Counted from the stretch's first letter, positions 1-9,230 are shown. The stretch is 64,000 nt of DNA from Bradyrhizobium sp. CSS354 (GCF_029051725.1 NZ_JAACFU010000021.1:1-64000), one strand, 5' to 3'. Notes: generated by a model not told the origin, from the sequence alone. Program-made: numbers and translations.

Positions 1-2
1 CA

Positions 3-119
3 GCCGTCGGCCACAACTTCCGCCGCATCCTAGCCTGGCTCAGAGAACTCTTGTGCCTGTTCCTGGTCCGACTATGCCGCGTGCTGGCCGGTCCAGCCCC
101 GCTCAATTCGCCTTCTTAA
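3..119 (+). CDS. IS5-family transposase, C-terminal end (runs off window)
   Basis: An open frame enters from the left window edge and stops at TAA 117-119. Its first residues, AVGHNFRRILAWLRELL, match the usual C-terminal helix of IS5-family (IS1182/IS5-like) transposases, which typically read GxNFRxLLxWL. Only about 38 residues are visible, so neither completeness nor the exact family can be judged. It places an insertion sequence immediately to the left, with its end probably just after position 120. Confidence 0.5.
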   Translation, partial: AVGHNFRRILAWLRELLCLFLVRLCRVLAGPAPLNSPS

Positions 120-126
120 CGGACGA

Positions 127-1026
127 CTATCCAGGCCTCTGTGGTCGATCGGAGGCGGGACGATATGCTATCCGAGCGTGAGAAGCACAATACGGAAGCC
201 CTGCTAACGTCGGCGCACCACAAAATTTAAACTCCGGTGAGTCGGGCGAATCGATGGGCCAGTGGCATGTTGCTTCGTCTAGCTCTGTCAACGCCTTGTG
301 ATGCTCGTCGGAGGGAGCCACATTCGATGAGAGGATAACCTCGCGGATGCTTTCCAAATCACCTGACGGACCTTTTGTCCGACCGCGCAAACCGAGCCGG
401 TGAACTTTTCCGATTACAGCGTTCCGAGTGATCCCACCCAAGTCAAGCGCGATTTGGCTGGCGCTCAATCCAGCCTCCCACAGTTCCTTAAGCCGCTCGA
501 CCCTTTCAGGAGAAAAATAGGTTTGAGGCGCGCTGCGCACTTCCGTAACACCCATTTGTTCCGCGTCCAAAGCTTCTAAAAACGGCGGGAGCGCCAGTTC
601 GCCATTGTCAATCGCCGCTCGAATGTCCTTTGTTTTACTTATGCGGACAATGAGTTCAGCATTCTCAAGGAAGCCCGCGATCGCAAATGAGAGAAAAGGA
701 AATCGGCTATAGCGATCGAATTCGTCATGAAGCTTTAGTTGAAGGACGAACTTCTCGTCGACAGTAAGTCGTTCATCAGCGTCTCTAAATCCGTACAGAA
801 ATGGTGTTCCAACAACAAAAGACCGATTTGACCGTAGTTCCCTGAAATTTTTCCTCCAGTTCTGACGCAACGGAAGCCTGACAAACTCGTCGATATAGCG
901 CTCGTCAGAGGATGATTGAATAAAACAAGCGTTCTGATCCTCGCTCGTGAACACCGGCGTGCCGAACGACGGTCCTTCCACGGACATGAGAATTATCCCC
1001 GACAGCATGAACATCGCGTTCGGCAC
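127..1026 (-). CDS. Protein with unknown N-terminal half and GcrA-type C-terminal half
   Basis: The product has 299 residues. Residues 171-214 resemble the GcrA DNA-binding helix-turn-helix (motif SASQIALDLGGITRNAVIGK). Residues 250-290 carry the second conserved GcrA block, with CHWPID, FCG and YCASHARIAY. GcrA is a sigma-70 cofactor controlling alphaproteobacterial cell-cycle genes and is normally about 160-175 residues, so this protein has roughly 170 extra N-terminal residues that I do not recognise. The start is a GTG at 1024-1026, placed five bases after GGAGG. It lies 12 bases downstream of the 286-residue gene, so the two are probably one operon. A DNA-binding or regulatory role is inferred from the C-terminal half only. 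Confidence 0.7.
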   Translation of the reverse strand: MPNAMFMLSGIILMSVEGPSFGTPVFTSEDQNACFIQSSSDERYIDEFVRLPLRQNWRKNFRELRSNRSFVVGTPFLYGFRDADERLTVDEKFVLQLKLHDEFDRYSRFPFLSFAIAGFLENAELIVRISKTKDIRAAIDNGELALPPFLEALDAEQMGVTEVRSAPQTYFSPERVERLKELWEAGLSASQIALDLGGITRNAVIGKVHRLGLRGRTKGPSGDLESIREVILSSNVAPSDEHHKALTELDEATCHWPIDSPDSPEFKFCGAPTLAGLPYCASHARIAYRPASDRPQRPG

Positions 1027-1038
1027 TGCACCCTCCGA

Positions 1039-1899
1039 TTACTTAAAATATCCATTGGAAAGGGTGAAGCGCTTCGCCGCGGCGGAAACCTGGCCGAACG
1101 ACAGCGCTGGATTCCAAACCTCAATATCGTAGCACTGCGCTTGAATTCCGTTCGTATCAATGAATTCACTGTAGAGCTTCGATCCTCGCAGTTGTGTCGG
1201 CAGAATGATGGCTTGCAAGGATGCTTTCGTTAAAGAGACGACGGAATCCGCATGAAGTTCGATTGTGACGCGGCGTTCGTCTGCTTCTGTCCTCACGTGT
1301 GACTCGATCATTTTGGAGTATGAGACACTTTCAAAGTCCTCCACCGCGTATTCTCTGTCGGCCCGCGTTGGATTGATATAATTCTTGGTATCTCCAAAAA
1401 AATGGAAGATCACATCCTTGATGCGGGACGTATCGGGGGCGAGTTCAAAATCGAGCACGGTATTCTTTCGATGAAAGTATCTCTTTAGCCGGTTGTGGAA
1501 TAGCGCGCCGGTATCAAATGGGAATATCCGCTTAAGCGCCCCCAGCTTCTCAAGGTTCATCACGAAACACACTGGATACAGCGCTAAGTCGGTAGTGGCA
1601 TCATTATCAACCGCGTATTTGAACGCTGGGCGGCCATAAAAGAAGTAGGTGATGGTCTCTCCGAACACCTCACAAACGTCGGTTGTTTGTATTTCTCGCC
1701 GCTCAACGTGCGAGCGGGCATCAAAACCGTCGCAGGTATGGTACACAGGCAGCAGATCTATCGCCTGGTTCGAGAGCGGAACCTGTTTGGAGAACCGGCT
1801 TGGCATTTTGGAGTTACTCACTTGCGCGGGCGACTCGATTGCAGGAGGAACCCTATTAGCACTTCCGGTTGATTCTCCGACTTTCAACGCTAGAGTCAA
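1039..1899 (-). CDS. Hypothetical protein with FFYGRPAFK motif, first gene of a two-gene operon
   Basis: The product has 286 residues, with no signal peptide or membrane segment. I do not recognise the family with confidence. Visible features are an early YHTCDG stretch, a YFFYGRPAFK block near residue 90 and a hydrophobic YPVCFVMNL stretch. A histidine followed by an aromatic-rich block of this kind loosely recalls ADP-ribosyltransferase-like folds such as DarT, but that is speculation. The first 40 residues are low-complexity and Met32 is an alternative start. The stop lies 12 bases before the start of the GcrA-like gene, which suggests co-transcription and a joint function. About 270 bases upstream contain no gene and should hold the promoter. 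Confidence 0.6.
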   Translation of the reverse strand: MTLALKVGESTGSANRVPPAIESPAQVSNSKMPSRFSKQVPLSNQAIDLLPVYHTCDGFDARSHVERREIQTTDVCEVFGETITYFFYGRPAFKYAVDNDATTDLALYPVCFVMNLEKLGALKRIFPFDTGALFHNRLKRYFHRKNTVLDFELAPDTSRIKDVIFHFFGDTKNYINPTRADREYAVEDFESVSYSKMIESHVRTEADERRVTIELHADSVVSLTKASLQAIILPTQLRGSKLYSEFIDTNGIQAQCYDIEVWNPALSFGQVSAAAKRFTLSNGYFK

Positions 1900-2336
1900 T
1901 GGCTCAGCACTTTGGCGAGCGACATCGGCTTCTCGAAGCCATCATGACGGAGACTGGCGACGAGGGGTCCGCCCGTCGAGACCCCAAGACCATCCCCGAT
2001 GACCTGCATAGCCAATCGTCTGGGGCTCGCTCGGATTTCATGAGCGGTAGCAACGCTCCGCGAGGACGGCGCGTCCGCCATTCAAGACAAACCCCGGACG
2101 CGCGGTGTACATCCGACCGCGCGTCCGGGATTGCATGAACCGGCAGGAAAGCGACTAACTGCCGGGGCATTCGATCAACTTTTGTCGAGAGACGCGACTG
2201 CGAGCAGGGATCGCATGTGGTCGGCGTGCAGATCATTTTTTGGTTTCGTCGCCATGCTTCGATAGCAATTCGCGCATATATTCGAGATGCGAGTTGCCAG
2301 CTTCGCGGTGATCGTTGTGGCTGAGCAGTTTCGTTG

Positions 2337-2985
2337 CCATGGGAACACAAGCCAGCGCATTGCGTTGCGTTCAACCCATTCTAGTCCGTGCTTTTCGTTG
2401 ATCTCGCGAAGTCGGGGTTGACCATCGTCTTCAGTTTCTCGGACAGCGCCCATGTGTTCGGGCCGCGCATTCCTGCTTTGGCTTCATCAACGACATCAAT
2501 AGCTTGCGCGACATTCGACCGTTGACTTTTCCGTCCAGTACAACGTCCAAGATTGCATTGTTCAGCACGTAGCCGCGCACCACTCGCGAGAGAACGCCGC
2601 CAACCCAGTTGCGACCGATGCCGGTCATATTGGCGACGAAGCACCACGCTGTTTCGACTTTCTCGCCGGGGTGTTGCAAAATATGCGCAAGCCAGCGTTC
2701 AAATAGATCGCGCTCGCTTTCGATCGGCACAAGATAGGGGAGGTGTTCGCGCCATCTGGTCAGCCGTCGTTCGCGCAGTTGATCGTCGTTAATGAAATGA
2801 TCGTGCCATGTTGGCTTGATCAATCCGCGCCACGTATTGAACCCGCTTAGACCAACCTTTTCCGGAACGTCGCAAATCGATCCGCCTTCCGGCTTCCATG
2901 TAACGCTATCGACGCGCTTTCGCCTTTCGTGCGGTAGCCATTGTTCAAACGCCGGAACGAGCTTCGTCTTTGTTTCACCTGTTCG
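2337..2985 (-). pseudogene. Remnant of phage/ICE primase-helicase (DUF5906/NrS-1 type)
   Basis: The minus strand reads WKPEGGSICDVPEKVG, then GLSGFNTWRGLIKPTWHD and LAHILQHPGEKVETAW, then TGIGRNWVGGVLSRVVRGY. This is the ATPase part of the NrS-1 polymerase-like helicase family found on phages and integrative elements. TGIGRNWVG occupies the place of the nucleotide-binding loop. The frame then shifts; a second frame gives VNPDF and a third gives WVERNAMRWLVF, the next conserved blocks. The 5' part is missing and is replaced by the integrase remnant, so the gene is clearly dead. Confidence 0.7.
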
Positions 2986-3009
2986 CTTAAGCCCGCTTGG
3001 CTTTGTTCT

Positions 3010-4220
3010 TTGATGGTGTGCGCGAGTGCCATATCTGTGATTACGTCCGGATGCATAGTTGTATCTTCCGCCCAATCTTGGAACGATGATCTAGAACCGT
3101 GTACTGTGAAGCCTTCGCGCATTCCGCGTAGCATCTCCAACATGCTCATGTCGCTAAGCGGCTTGCCACGCTTCATACCGGGAAACACGTAGGGGTTTTC
3201 ATCGATCGTTGGTAAGGCCCGCAATAGCTGAACAGCGGCATCCGACAAGGGGACGCGGTGTTCAACACCCGCTTTCATGCGTTCTGCTGGGATTGTCCAT
3301 GTTGCATTATCCAGATCGAATTCGGTCCGTCGCGCGTTTAGCGTTTCGTTCGTGCGCGTTGCGCAGAGAATTGTCAGCATCAATGCCTTTGCGCTGCAGT
3401 TGGGTTTCTCCCGCAGTTCGATTATAAGTGCGGGAACGTCCTTCCAATCCATTGCGTGGAAATGGCCCCTCGATTGCTTGCCATTCAGCCAATGTTCAAG
3501 GTGATCCTTCCATTGGGCGGGATTGTGATGGTTGATCCAAATCTCGCGCGTTTCAGGATTGGTTATCCCTTTCACCTTTGCAGCGCCGATCACGATTTCA
3601 ATTCTCATACGCACTCGCGATGCTGTTTGCGCGCGCCTGTCCAAAGCGTGCCGTTCTTTCCGGCGCGCTCGTGATCCTGTCGCAAGAACTTCAACACGTC
3701 ATCGGTCGTGATCTCGTGCGGGAGTAACTTGCCGATGATCTGATATGCATAGGTTTCCAGCGTCTTTTCCCACTGCTGAAGGTGTTTGGCGCTTTTCACC
3801 CATCCTTGTGTTGAGCGATGTAGTCGCGCGCTACTTCCTCGAACGTATCAATGGCTATTCGACTGACCGTCGTAGCGGCCGTATCGGTCGCTGCGCTGTC
3901 CGCGTCTCGTTCGGTCAAGGGTCGCGTCCTGCCTTGATCAGCTTGCGGAGTTCCGCAACCTGCCATTCGAGGGCCTTCAGTCCGGCTGCATCGATCGGTT
4001 CGTATTGCTGTAAGGTCATGGGCCGCCGCCGACCGGCTGCCGTGGAATAGCGGAGCGCCCAGAACGCTGAACCGCTTTTGGCGACCGCAAGGCACAACCC
4101 GCGTTCGTGCGCCCACAAGCCCGGCTGAGCGGCTTGGACGAGGGCTTGAATGGTTTTAAGGGTGAGACCCTTTCTAGGGCTGGTTGGCTGGGATGATCTA
4201 TGGGAATTTGGTGCGTGCAC
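3010..4220 (-). pseudogene. Remnant of P4-type tyrosine integrase
   Basis: Three overlapping minus-strand frames together give an IntS/P4-type integrase. The N-terminal part (4220 to about 3915) reads LTLKTIQALVQAAQPG and WALRYSTAAGRRRPMTL. A core-binding part follows (about 3890-3605, EEVARDYIAQHKDG, LETYAYQIIGKLLPHEITT). The catalytic domain lies at about 3600-3010, with the Arg in LCATRTNE, HGSRSSFQDWA and the ALAH histidine. The C-terminal tyrosine region (usually AYRRGD) is missing because the frame passes directly into the primase remnant near 3000. At least two frameshifts and the lost tyrosine make it non-functional. Confidence 0.75.
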
Positions 4221-4426
4221 TGCTGGCGACCTCGCTCGTTAATCGCCACGCTAGCCATTCACCTTTCCGAGTTCACCACTGCTCTATGCGCCTGTTAACT
4301 GCTCATGATCATCTAAACTTGGGGATACTGAAACATGCTCAATGATATAAAGTGCGTTCGTGATCGCTAGTGACCTCGCGCGACGCCACAACGCTACGGT
4401 CACCCCTTCCGCCTGCCGCCGATACA

Positions 4427-4650
4427 CCGCAAGCAAATGAAGTCGACCAACATGCTGGAGCGGCTCACGAGGAGATCAGGCGACGCACCTATGTGGTGCG
4501 TATCTTCCCCAATGGCGAGAGCTGTCTAGGGCTCGTCCGTGCGTTGACCGTCGAGTCGCCATGAGCCTTGGCTCGACGACCGTCGCTAGCTGAACATGGA
4601 TCCATTGAAGGACCACAAGAAGGAGGCGTTACGCCAGGCGGCCTGACGAT
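4427..4650 (+). pseudogene. IS256-family transposase, C-terminal remnant
   Basis: The plus strand encodes STNMLERL and then, after a frameshift, EEIRRRTYVVRIFPNGES and LVRALTVE. Another frame then gives LNMDPLKDHKKEALRQAA followed by a stop. This is the highly conserved end of IS256-family transposases. The rest of the element is absent. Confidence 0.75.
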
Positions 4651-4887
4651 GCTCGGGCCCCAACGGATGGACGCCACCCCTCTCCGCCGCCGTCGCTCGC
4701 CTGCTGCGCTTCTGGGTGAGGCGAGCGACGGCGGCTCGGAGGGGATGGCTCGGCCGGATCCAATGATCGATTTTACTGAACTTGACGCACAGAACTCTCT
4801 TCAGTCGCGGGGTTCGGCTGGAGATGTCTGCTGCGAATTTGGGTACGCCTGACCTCCTTCCTTACGGCCTTGGCTTACTGAGGGGCC

Positions 4888-5250
4888 TTAGTGGCAAACC
4901 CAGGCCCGCAGTTCGTGGTCTTCGTCGCCGGTCTCATTGCGTCCGACCAGCGCGCCTTGTTGCGATAGCTCCTCTTCAAATTCACCAAGTGGGTGGGACC
5001 ACCACGCACGTCCCTTGCCTATGGCAACGGCAGCGCAAGCGTTGTTTTCGTAAGCTTCGATTTGGCAATCCGAGCCGCCCTTGCGGCGACAGTCGAGCAG
5101 GGCCGACCATTTAGCGTCCCTTTGTGATCTACACCCGTGCGAGACACCGACCACGTCATCTGGTTTGGAGTATGCGATGGCCCCGGAGCCGGCGAACGCA
5201 GTAGTGTTTGAAATGAACAGCGCGAGGACGCCGATTGTTAGTTTACGCAT
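4888..5250 (-). CDS. Secreted DUF4189-type protein
   Basis: The product has 120 residues and begins with a clear signal peptide (Lys at positions 3-4, then GVLALFISNTTAFA with cleavage after AFA). The mature part GSGAIAYSKPDDVVGVSHG, followed by several cysteines (SDCQIEAY, NNACAAVAIG) and W residues, matches the DUF4189 family of small exported proteins. Four cysteines could form two disulfides in the periplasm. Function is unknown. A sigma-54 promoter match lies 66 bases upstream (5316-5331), so expression during nitrogen fixation is likely. The gene stands alone between IS remnants. Confidence 0.7.
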   Translation of the reverse strand: MRKLTIGVLALFISNTTAFAGSGAIAYSKPDDVVGVSHGCRSQRDAKWSALLDCRRKGGSDCQIEAYENNACAAVAIGKGRAWWSHPLGEFEEELSQQGALVGRNETGDEDHELRAWVCH

Positions 5251-5315
5251 TCACTTTTCTCCATTTGGATTTGAGCATCGCACCGATTGGCGCCTATTGC
5301 CCTACGGCGAGATAC

Positions 5316-5331
5316 AGCAAGGGCCGTGCCA
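5316..5331 (-). promoter_or_regulatory. Sigma-54 promoter for the DUF4189 gene
   Basis: The minus strand reads TGGCACGGCCCTTGCT, a full match to the TGGCACG-N4-TTGCW consensus with GG and GC ten bases apart. It lies 66 bases before the ATG at 5250. No perfect TGT-N10-ACA site was found upstream; the closest is TGT-N10-AGT around 5365. Confidence 0.7.
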
Positions 5332-5614
5332 GCGCTCCTCGCGCGCACTAAGGGCCTGATTGTGCTTTGAAACAGTTCGCGATACGCGAAACGGCGCACG
5401 GCGTTTTGAATCTCACAGCTTTGTGCACCGCCGTCAGAAAGCGGACAAGGATCGAGGGGCTAACGCATCCGGACCTTGCCCCACGGACTTGATCCGGGTT
5501 GAAGGCAATTCCCTTTTGGCAATGCGCGCGGCGCCCTGGGAGACTTGCGATGGGTTACCGCCAACTGCTGCAAGAGGATTTCACGGTCCACGCCGCGCTT
5601 TACACAGCAAACTA

Positions 5615-6430
5615 GGGTACAGACTCAATTGAGCCAATATGCGACGAGAGCGGCGAGCTGAACAGCGGCCAAGAAATTCGGGCGAGCTTGTCGTATCATG
5701 TGGCGATGCGGCGGAAGTCCTTGAGCCGGCAAAAGCAGCGTTCGATGACATTTCGGCCTCCGTAGGCGCGTTTGTTGAAACGATGAATGACGACACGGTT
5801 GGATTTATTGGGAATGACGCGCTTGGCACCGCGACCAGCGATTTCGGCGCGAAGGTTGTCCCCGTCGTACCCTTTGTCTGCGAGAAGCGCGAGCGCCAGA
5901 ACATCGGGCGCGGCAGCGATGTCGGCATCCTGACTGGGGTCAAATGCAGGACGACCGGTCGGCAGAGCGGATCGCTCAGCGCATGGATTTTTGTCGTACG
6001 GCCTCCCCGCGAGCGGCCGATTGCCTGGTTATGCTCCCCTTTTTCCGCCGGAGGCACACCGATGAGCTTTAATCGAAGTCGAGTCGAACGACCGCACGAC
6101 GGCATCCTTGCCAGGTTTGGCCAGTGCTTGAAAGATTGCGCACCATCGTTCGCGTTTGGCCCAGCGCTTGAAGCGATTGTAGATCATCGTGTAAGGACCG
6201 TATTCGCGCGGACAATCACGCCATCGCGCGCTTGATTGCAGCATGTGAACAATACCGCTGATGATGCGCCGATCGTCGCCCCTGATCCGGCCCCGTCAAT
6301 CCCGTCCGCAGATGAGGTTCGATAAGAGCCCATTGCCTGTCATTCAACTAAAACAAACCCGCGCATTCCCTCGCCCCCGAACCAAGAACACGGAGGCAAG
6401 AGAATCACGTGGCGCTATTTAGGTACAGAC
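5615..6430 (-). mobile_element. Decayed IS5-family insertion sequence
   Basis: Minus-strand frames give YNRFKRWAKRERWCAIFQAL and AVVRSFDSTSIKAHRCASGG at about 6244-6029, then GEHNQAIGRSRGGRTTKIHA and LSDPLCRPV at about 6050-5930. These are the N-terminal and first DDE blocks of IS5-group transposases. Later parts are spread over other frames, so the transposase is broken. GGTACAGAC occurs at both 5616-5624 and 6422-6430 and may mark the ends, although the copies are in direct rather than inverted orientation. The boundaries are therefore approximate. Confidence 0.65.
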
Positions 6431-6860
6431 CCTAGCGGCGAGAGACAGCTCAGCGCCGAATGACGTCTGCCGGCCGAGCTGATGATCCGCCGGCACGCTC
6501 GCGGACCGCATTTCCGGGTGGGAACTCTATATTCTCAAATTGCTTTATCAGTCGCTGATAAAAACCATGACAATCGATGAGGTCTAGGCCAAGTGAGCCG
6601 GTCTATCGGCAGACCGGTCAGCTCGCTCATCGCGCGAGCTGACCCTCGGACGCATGGACCTGAAACGATCAGCTGGCCCGGCGGTCGTAAGCCGCCTGGC
6701 CGGCACCATCACGCCGGTCAATTTCCGAAAATTGAACCATATCTCAGCGCTGGTGACCCAAGCCAGTCCCCAAGGTACGTGCTTTCTGTCGTAGAGACCC
6801 CTCGGATCGCTTCATCAGCTTTGAACCCTAGCTACCGGGCTGGTCACTACCGCATGGTAA
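6431..6860. other. Gap without recognisable gene
   Basis: I see no supported gene, RNA or promoter in this 430-base stretch. It lies downstream of the last gene of the nifZ unit and next to the IS5 remnant. Confidence 0.4.
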
Positions 6861-7193
6861 TCAACCCGCGGGCCCAGCCGTCCTGGGTGAGCTTGGCACC
6901 GGCAGGCGATTACGTGAGCATGAGTTGCCAGAGCGCTTGGCCAGCACAATGCCGGTGGCTCGCTGCGGATCATCTGTAATCTGTGCACACTGACCGCCAC
7001 TGTCGAGCAGATGCAGGTCGAACTCTCCAACGCGGCGGAACGGACTCTGCGTCATGTCCGAGGCAGCGCAACAAATCCAGGCGAGATGTGGAAATTTCTG
7101 CCGGAGCGTGAGGCAGGGCTCAGACGCTGTATCAATAGCGGCGAGCGTCTGCTCGATGTTCGTCAATTCGCCTGCAGCGAGCACCATCTCCAT
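6861..7193 (-). CDS. Small nif-linked protein (DUF6129-like)
   Basis: The product has 110 residues. It contains ELTNIEQTLAAIDTAS, LRQKFPHLAWICCAASDM, a FDLHLLDSGGQCAQITDD stretch and ATGIVLAKRS. This pattern resembles the DUF6129 family, a small protein often encoded in nif clusters. Its biochemical role is not known to me. It starts five bases after the preceding gene stops, so it is almost certainly the last gene of the nifB-fdxN-nifZ unit. The last 20 residues (from NSCSRNR) look unlike the rest and may result from a late frameshift. Confidence 0.6.
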   Translation of the reverse strand: MEMVLAAGELTNIEQTLAAIDTASEPCLTLRQKFPHLAWICCAASDMTQSPFRRVGEFDLHLLDSGGQCAQITDDPQRATGIVLAKRSGNSCSRNRLPVPSSPRTAGPAG

Positions 7194-7198
7194 AATCC

Positions 7199-7558
7199 CT
7201 ATTGCCAGAACAAACGTTCAGGGTCGGCGTTCAGAACCGCTGTCGCCAAGCCAAGCCGTTGATGGGTAGAATGCCACTCCCAGACGCCCTTGCCGTGATC
7301 TTTGCGGAACAGCCGCCATGCCGCCGCAGTCTTATCGTGGTGTAACAGCGCGACATCGACGAGGCCTCCCTCCGGATCGATATTGCCAGAGCAGCACAGG
7401 CTCTCGACAAGATAGCCGCCAGCAACCGGTGTCACCTTTGGCGAGACATATCGGTAGTGCTCGCGCCCGGTCAGCGCGCGCACGATCCGCCACCGGTCGA
7501 GCTCGTTGGGATGCGCAGGCAATCCCGAATGATGTTGTCTGATGATGGCGGCGTTCAT
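7199..7558 (-). CDS. Nif-linked hypothetical protein, possibly DUF3024-like
   Basis: The product has 119 residues and no signal peptide or membrane segment. Conserved-looking stretches are YLVESLCCSGNIDPEGG, VDVALLHHDKT, WRLFRKDHGKGVWEWH and a C-terminal DPERLFWQ. The tail weakly recalls DUF3024. The start ATG overlaps the nifZ stop (ATGA at 7555-7558), which indicates translational coupling with the second nifZ gene and a role in the nif programme. The exact function is unknown. Confidence 0.65.
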   Translation of the reverse strand: MNAAIIRQHHSGLPAHPNELDRWRIVRALTGREHYRYVSPKVTPVAGGYLVESLCCSGNIDPEGGLVDVALLHHDKTAAAWRLFRKDHGKGVWEWHSTHQRLGLATAVLNADPERLFWQ

Positions 7559-7809
7559 TGCGCGATGTCCTGGACTGCGGAGATCTCTGCCTCGAGGCAG
7601 CCAACCACCAACTGCTTGCCGAAATCGACCATATAGATGGGTAGGTTCGCTTCCGTATGGAGACCGACCTGGACGATCTCACCAATGCGTCCGACGCTGA
7701 CCAGACACTCTTCCGCCGAGGCGTCGGGAAAGGAGCCGTCGTTGAGCAGATCGATTGCCGCCTCGACACGTTGGCCTGAGCGGTATTTTGGCAACCTTGG
7801 TTCGATCAT
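7555..7809 (-). CDS. nifZ: NifZ-domain protein, second copy
   Basis: The product has 84 residues starting MIEPRLPKYRSGQRVEAAID. It contains VGRIGEIVQVGLHTE, IYMVDFGKQLVVGCLEAEI, the second half of a NifZ domain. NifZ helps maturation of the second P-cluster of the MoFe protein. The chosen ATG overlaps the stop of the upstream nifZ gene by one base (TGATG at 7807-7811), which supports this start over one eight codons further upstream. Having two adjacent NifZ-type genes, each with one domain, suggests they arose by splitting or tandem duplication and act together. Confidence 0.8.
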   Translation of the reverse strand: MIEPRLPKYRSGQRVEAAIDLLNDGSFPDASAEECLVSVGRIGEIVQVGLHTEANLPIYMVDFGKQLVVGCLEAEISAVQDIAQ

Positions 7810-8126
7810 CAGGGTGCTCCTCCTGACAAGCAAGGCTCCTCGCCTCCGTGGCTTCGCGTGACTAGATCAAGCTCTTTGCATTTCATGCCGACGCGATAGC
7901 CTGAAGCGAGGAATTCGACCCCATAGATATAAAATTGTTGCAGGAACGTACCGATCGAGACGACATAGCCAAGCTCGCCTTTCTTGACGAGAACCTCACC
8001 GATCTCCTTGCCCACATAGGTGCCGTCGTTTCGGATGGTGCGGTTGGCCCGCACCTTGTCGCCATAATCAAAGAAGGGCACGTCCGTCAACTCGACGATG
8101 TCACTATCACGGGCGATATTGCTCAT
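7809..8126 (-). CDS. nifZ: NifZ, P-cluster maturation protein
   Basis: The product has 105 residues from MSNIARDSDIVELTDVPFFD. NifZ blocks visible are FDYGDKVRANRTIRNDGTY, GEVLVKKGELGYVVSIGTF and QQFYIYGVEF. A start six codons upstream is possible but has a weaker ribosome site; GAGACGG precedes the chosen ATG. The gene overlaps the next NifZ gene by one base. It follows a decayed 1.1 kb stretch after fdxN, so it may depend on the nifB promoter for transcription. Confidence 0.85.
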   Translation of the reverse strand: MSNIARDSDIVELTDVPFFDYGDKVRANRTIRNDGTYVGKEIGEVLVKKGELGYVVSIGTFLQQFYIYGVEFLASGYRVGMKCKELDLVTRSHGGEEPCLSGGAP

Positions 8127-9230
8127 GCTGCCGTCTCTTTCCATGCTTCAACTGTGCGGCGCTTCGCGAGCGCCCGGCGTTACGGACCGCCCTATCATGA
8201 TTCTCGATCAACTCCGTCGATTCCAGCACCGCCGCGCGGCTTGCGACCACGTATTGGATGAGCCGACGGGGATGACGATGCGTCAACATCAACGCCCGGC
8301 ACCCCAAAACGGATGCTTGAGATGGCGATCCGCGAGCCCATGATTGATGTTGAGGAAGCCGCCGATGCTGCACACGAGTCCGTCGTTGACGCAACGAACC
8401 TGAGCCGGCAGCAAGAAGTGCGGTTCAGCGCGACACGCGCAGCCGCAGAATCGATCTGATTGCCCCGGCAACTGAGGGCATCGTGGATGACATCGCTCAT
8501 GGTCAGCCCATCCGCTCTAGCGTGCCTCACAAACCTTGGCGCCAATCTTGTGCGCGCGACTGCGGCCCAGCAGTCTCTCGGCAACCGCCGTCCCTCCCTC
8601 GAGTTGCCCGAGACGCCTCTCCAAGTGGGCAACAAGCCTTGAGCGATAATAGCAAGACCCACGCGAGGTACTCTCATAGCAGCCGAATTCGAGCTTGGTG
8701 GCACGACCGCGCCGGTCGGCAGCAAAATCATCTCCGCATCACGAACGCCTTGGCTTGGCGCAGGTTGATTTGCTGCATCTTCATCGAGGTGATAGATAAC
8801 CCTGCCGCCCTGCGATGAAGCTCGGCCGGCTCGACACCGTGCGACCAACACAGGACTCGATGAGGACGCCCTCGTTTCGCTCGGATGACCGACTGAAGAA
8901 GGCCTCTGGCATGAATGTCGCCTGTTCAAAGATGGCCGCAGGTGACTGGATTGATATCGCGGAAGACGAGTCCGCTCTTGTGGACCCATCGGCGAAATCG
9001 ATCCTCGACGTTCAAGACCGCAGCCTTCGGGCCGGCAGGAATAGCTTAACGCGTTACCCTCGACGTTCGCGTCGCCAGAACATGGCTTAGCAATTGGCGA
9101 AAACGTCGGCCACCAGGGCGAGCCGTCGTCTGAGAGGGCGACAGCCGCAGTCGCCACCTCGTCAAGGCGAAGCGTCATCCTCTCAAGTTTCTGAACCGTT
9201 CGTGTCGTGGTGACATCCATGTCGTGGTCC
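8127..9230 (-). other. Decayed region between fdxN and nifZ
   Basis: No intact gene fits these 1.1 kb. The minus strand just after fdxN starts a plausible protein (from the ATG at about 9222, KLERMTLRLDEVATAAVA and DDGSPWWPTF), but it soon shifts frame and loses protein-like composition. A plus-strand stretch at about 8280-8460 (RMLEMAIREPMIDVEEAADA) also looks coding-like but has no start. This is most likely an inactivated accessory gene of the nifB unit. I cannot name the original family. Confidence 0.35.

Noticed and set aside
5616..6430. GGTACAGAC at both ends as IS5 terminal repeats
   Set aside because: The copies are direct, not inverted, so they were not called as inverted repeats; they are mentioned only as possible boundaries.
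8907..8923. TGGCATG-N4-TCGCC on the plus strand
   Set aside because: It lies in the decayed region with no gene behind it and has a mismatch in the -12 box.
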